Source of the DNA: Flaccisagitta enflata
Lineage: Eukaryota > Chaetognatha > Sagittoidea > Aphragmophora
Assembly: GCA_965153355.1 (NCBI GenBank)
Contig: OZ231126.1
Location: 72,602,001 to 72,666,000 of the forward strand
Direction of reading: 5' to 3'
Length of the DNA stretch: 64,000 bases
Shown: positions 25,340-64,000 of the stretch, piece after piece
Layout: every line of letters starts with the position of its first letter
How positions within the stretch are numbered: position 1 is the stretch's first letter
The notes under the pieces: model-generated
Databases searched by the model: none
What the model was told of the DNA's origin: nothing
What the model saw: the letters and a program-made list of their open reading frames with translations, nothing else
Position numbers and translations under genes: made by a program

Positions 25340-25681
25340 GCATTACCGTAAATCTCAATCTCGTGCGTTGTTATTCCGTCACTGACGAGAGTTGATTGAC
25401 TGAGGGAAATTCCACCGCCACTCAAGACAACCGCCGCGTGTTTACACAAGTGTTCACTTTTACTGCTCTGTGTTCCGTGTTTACAAAAGTGTTCACTTAA
25501 TACTGTTCTGTGAGCGGACTACGACTGCGCGAGCTTACCAGAAAGTGAAAGAGAAAAATAGGAAAAGGAAAAGGAAAAACTTTTCCCTCTTCGCATCATT
25601 TGGCCGTTTCCAAACGGTGCACTTTACGACTTTTACGATCACCTTTTCCTCTGATTCTGTTTCTGTCTTTATATCTGTCCT

Positions 25682-25732
<51 letters not shown>

Positions 25733-25908
25733 GTGGTTTGGGGGAGCGAATGCAGAGCGACCTAGTGTCATAAAAGAAGGAAGGAACAGGAAGATTCAAG
25801 ATCGGCTAAGGGTGGGAGAAGAATAAAGAAGAGGGAAGAAGGAAAGCAAAGAGCAGAGGACAAAAAGAATTAAGCAAATACAGAAAAGGCGTTTTGTTAA
25901 GGGGCGCG
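25340..25908 (+). promoter_or_regulatory. Probable promoter / 5' leader of FBXL16
   Basis: Two near-copies of a 36-base segment lie at about 25437-25472 and 25476-25512. Each carries the forkhead-type core TGTTTAC and the motif AAGTGTTCACTT. A CT microsatellite follows (25685-25727), then an A/G-rich leader up to the ATG at 25909. No clear TATA box or initiator was found. A promoter role is inferred from position and duplicated motifs only. A further upstream 5' non-coding exon is possible. Confidence 0.35.
25685..25727. repeat. CT microsatellite in FBXL16 leader
   Basis: About 21 CT units, 180 bases before the start codon. Confidence 0.93.
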
Positions 25909-62965
<37,057 letters not shown>

Positions 62966-62994
62966 AAAGTGGACAATTGCCCTCTGGCGCTACT

Positions 62995-63278
62995 CCGTCG
63001 CCTCGAAGGGGGCGTCACTAGTCAAAGACGATCGCGTTTTGAAAGGGCCACTTGGTTGTCGCTACGTTTGTTCGCTCGCACCGCTCACTCCGCTCACTCG
63101 CTCCGCAGCGCTCCGCTTCGCTACGCTGGCTTCGCTCGCTTGCTTTGTTCGCGGGCTCGCTCACTCACTTCGCTCACTCCCTCATGGGACAGTTGAAAAT
63201 CTTGAATATGTTCTCACGCTGTTATCGCGTTTCACGGGAACAAACGCGTTTTTCATCTTCACTAGAAACACGCCCTAA
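62995..63278. repeat. Interspersed repeat in FBXL16 3' region
   Basis: GGGGGCGTCACTAGTC at the left and CTTCACTAGAAACACGCCC at the right, forming rough terminal inverted repeats. A CTCACTCCGCTCACTCGC tract lies inside. It begins about 30 bases after the stop codon, so any transcript reading through would carry it in the 3' UTR. Confidence 0.65.
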
Positions 63279-63355
63279 GATTCCTCCGCGTCAAAAGCGT
63301 CAACATGCCCAAAAGGTTGATCATTGGAGAAAGTGGATAATGACCAAGGCGCTAG
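63279..63355 (+). pseudogene. Diverged duplicate of the FBXL16 3' end
   Basis: GATTCCTCCGCG, CAACATGCCCAAAAGGTTG and ATCATTGGAGAAAGTGG parallel 62922-62990 (last coding bases, stop and early 3' region). It has a 9-base insertion, and the stop position reads GGAGAA. The repeat 62995-63278 lies between the two copies. Confidence 0.65.
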
Positions 63356-64000
63356 ATACCATAGCAATTCTCTAAGATTCCAACAAGAAATTTACAAGGA
63401 GGGAAGAAGAAGGAAGGAAAGGAGGGAGGAAGGAAGGAAGAGGAGGTTGGAAGGAAGGAAGGAAGGGAGAAAGAAATTGACGGGAGGAATATGAAAATTG
63501 TATTGGGAAGGAAAATGATATCAAGGAATACTGAGAACTACGATAATTCTTATTGGAGTAAGAATGACAATGAAAGGAGAGATGGAAACTTTTAGGAATC
63601 GGAAAGTATAATGGTTGAAGGAAACAGCGAGGGAATGTCGGAAGAAAAGTGGTGGAAGGGTGACGCGGTAGCTGCTCACGATTCTCGGGACATATCATTC
63701 CCTATGAGATTTCTAAAAACCATAAAGTCCTATGATTTTTTAATGGAATTTTGGTCAAAATACCAGGCTTTGTCTCTTGTTTATCCTTAATCATTTGGTT
63801 ACGCTAGACAGTCGTGTTGTCGGATTATGGACAGATGGTTGAACAAGAAAGTTCCAAAACCCCATTGTCTCACCCCCTAACCAATTTTATAAAACCAGTA
63901 ATCCTAGTCAATGTTGTTTTCATTCTATATGGACTCCTTATCTTTATTTTCATTTGTTTTTTTTTCCTTTGTTTTTTTACCGAGTCACTGTTTTACACGA
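63356..64000. other. Downstream DNA after FBXL16
   Basis: A GGAAGGAAGGA-rich tract (63400-63470), then unique AT-rich DNA. No clear AATAAA poly(A) signal placed after the stop codon, so the 3' end of the transcript is unknown. Confidence 0.5.

Overview
The window is nuclear DNA from an animal with a large, repeat-rich genome. The only protein-coding gene I can support is an orthologue of the F-box/leucine-rich-repeat protein FBXL16, on the + strand in eight exons between 25909 and 62965. Exon borders, GT/AG sites and codon phases agree at all seven junctions. The product is 777 residues: a long Ser/Thr/Pro/His-rich N-terminal half, an F-box split over exons 2 and 3, and C-terminal leucine-rich repeats. 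The introns (up to 18 kb), the Ser and His homopolymers and the very dense microsatellites suggest an invertebrate bilaterian, perhaps an arthropod or mollusc; I cannot name the group.

Layout: 1-25340 is gene-free upstream DNA, made of microsatellites, minisatellites, palindromic (foldback) elements and many copies of one hairpin-ended repeat family. 25340-25908 is the probable promoter and 5' leader. 25909-62965 is the gene; intron 5 (43330-61353) holds a 92-bp satellite, nested transposons and a 3.34-kb tandem duplication. After the stop codon lie another repeat and a diverged second copy of the last coding bases, then nothing recognised up to 64000.

The main non-genic discovery is a family of about 30 short elements, here called HK (hairpin-key) elements. 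Read in one direction, each starts with AACAAGGCC or AACAAGCCC, which forms a small hairpin. A 9-11-base 'key' follows (for example AGTCGCGTGC, AGTTGCGGAC, GATGCGTCC or GGTGCGCC), then a variable core, often a tandem array, then a GACGGACC-rich tract and a terminal hairpin ending in AAAAA. The key differs between copies, but inside one copy the terminal hairpin is built from that same key. Core arrays differ completely between copies with the same ends. One copy sits in one arm of a large palindrome whose other arm is the empty site. This resembles non-autonomous Helentron-type (HINE/DINE-1-like) elements. The linked change of key and hairpin is, to my knowledge, not a standard description. 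No autonomous partner (Rep/helicase or transposase) is visible here.

A second family pairs GGCC-type terminal inverted repeats with minisatellite cores and shows the same end-matching of a variable box. Several cut-and-paste elements can be delimited by target-site duplications: hAT-like (8 bp), Chapaev-like (4 bp) and Tc1/mariner- or pogo-like (TA). Most of the window is therefore layered mobile DNA and simple repeats around one conserved gene.
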